33,774 nt of DNA, taken from contig NZ_JAUDRJ010000003.1 of the NCBI RefSeq assembly GCF_030382115.1, positions 1,103,755-1,137,528 on the forward strand. Direction: 5' to 3'. Below are positions 33,671 through 33,774 of this stretch, piece after piece. Source of the stretch: Nostoc sp. GT001. GTDB taxonomy: Bacteria > Cyanobacteriota > Cyanobacteriia > Cyanobacteriales > Nostocaceae. The position numbers were made by a program, and so were the translations under genes. A model generated the notes under the pieces. It saw only the letters and a list, made by a program, of their open reading frames with translations. It did not search any database and was not told where the DNA came from. Position 1 is the stretch's first letter, and every line of letters starts with the position of its first letter.

Positions 33671-33774
33671 ATGCCAACAATCTTAAGAAAAGGCGGTTTT
33701 GAGGTTCGTATCTACCTTAACGATCATATTCCTGCTCATGTCCATGTTTTAAAAGGGGGCGGAGAGGCAAAAAT
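33671..33774 (+). CDS. DUF4160 protein, N-terminal part (cut by window end)
   Basis: The 34 codons before the window edge begin MPTILRKGGFEVRIYLNDH, followed by IPAHVHVLKGGGEAK. This matches the DUF4160 family, small proteins often next to DUF2442 in toxin-antitoxin-like pairs. The partner would lie outside the window. The role is not established. Confidence 0.8.
   Translation, partial: MPTILRKGGFEVRIYLNDHIPAHVHVLKGGGEAK

Noticed and set aside
1..33774. Abundant GCGATCGC octamers as a possible local regulatory code
   Set aside because: This is the well-known HIP1 palindrome, spread through the whole genome of many cyanobacteria; no local clustering stood out by eye.

Overview
The window comes from the chromosome of a cyanobacterium, most likely a filamentous Nostocales species of the Nostoc/Anabaena type. 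Lineage evidence: Rubisco accumulation factor Raf1, a Ycf37-type photosystem I assembly TPR protein, a MenG-type quinone methyltransferase, a CYP120-like P450, about 40 or more copies of the octamer GCGATCGC (HIP1, counted by eye), and many heptamer tandem repeats (STRR type) with small palindromic repeats in the gaps. No tRNA, rRNA, CRISPR array, complete insertion sequence or prophage is visible. The content is a mostly ordinary housekeeping chromosome segment, heavily decorated with small repeats.

Layout. 1-6.1 kb: an unknown two-helix membrane protein, D-Ala-D-Ala ligase, a K+-channel-like protein with two RCK-type NAD-binding domains, peptide deformylase and an HtrA-type protease. 6.2-8.1 kb: dnaA followed by a 554-bp gap with clustered DnaA boxes (candidate oriC) and an intrinsic terminator. 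8.2-11.5 kb: a TerB-like protein and mutS. 11.5-17.0 kb, all on the minus strand: cyclophilin, a secreted copper amine oxidase, and a probable operon rpmI-rplT-(orphan substrate-binding protein)-ycf37. 17.2-20.8 kb: a secreted protein with a duplicated domain and a UvrD-like helicase. 20.8-24.4 kb: three MITE-like elements, a MarR regulator with an Fe-S/SCP2 fusion protein, and aquaporin Z. 24.9-30.1 kb: raf1, a receiver-GAF response regulator, menG, a UPF0754/DUF445 membrane protein and a Uma2-type nuclease. 30.2-33.8 kb: a Rieske oxygenase-P450 pair divergent from a TetR regulator, then a DUF4160 gene cut by the window edge.

How the genes work together. The clearest local circuits are: (i) MarR and the Fe-S/SCP2 protein, where the same palindrome GTGTATATACAC lies in front of both genes; (ii) TetR facing the Rieske-P450 pair across an intergenic region with palindromes and a decayed copy of a P450 5' end; (iii) dnaA next to DnaA boxes. 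A second theme is repeat activity: low-complexity repeats lie in frame inside mutS, the helicase and the Uma2 gene, and a heptamer array supplies the menG start codon. One 206-bp element has perfect 17-bp terminal inverted repeats and an 8-bp target-site-like duplication.
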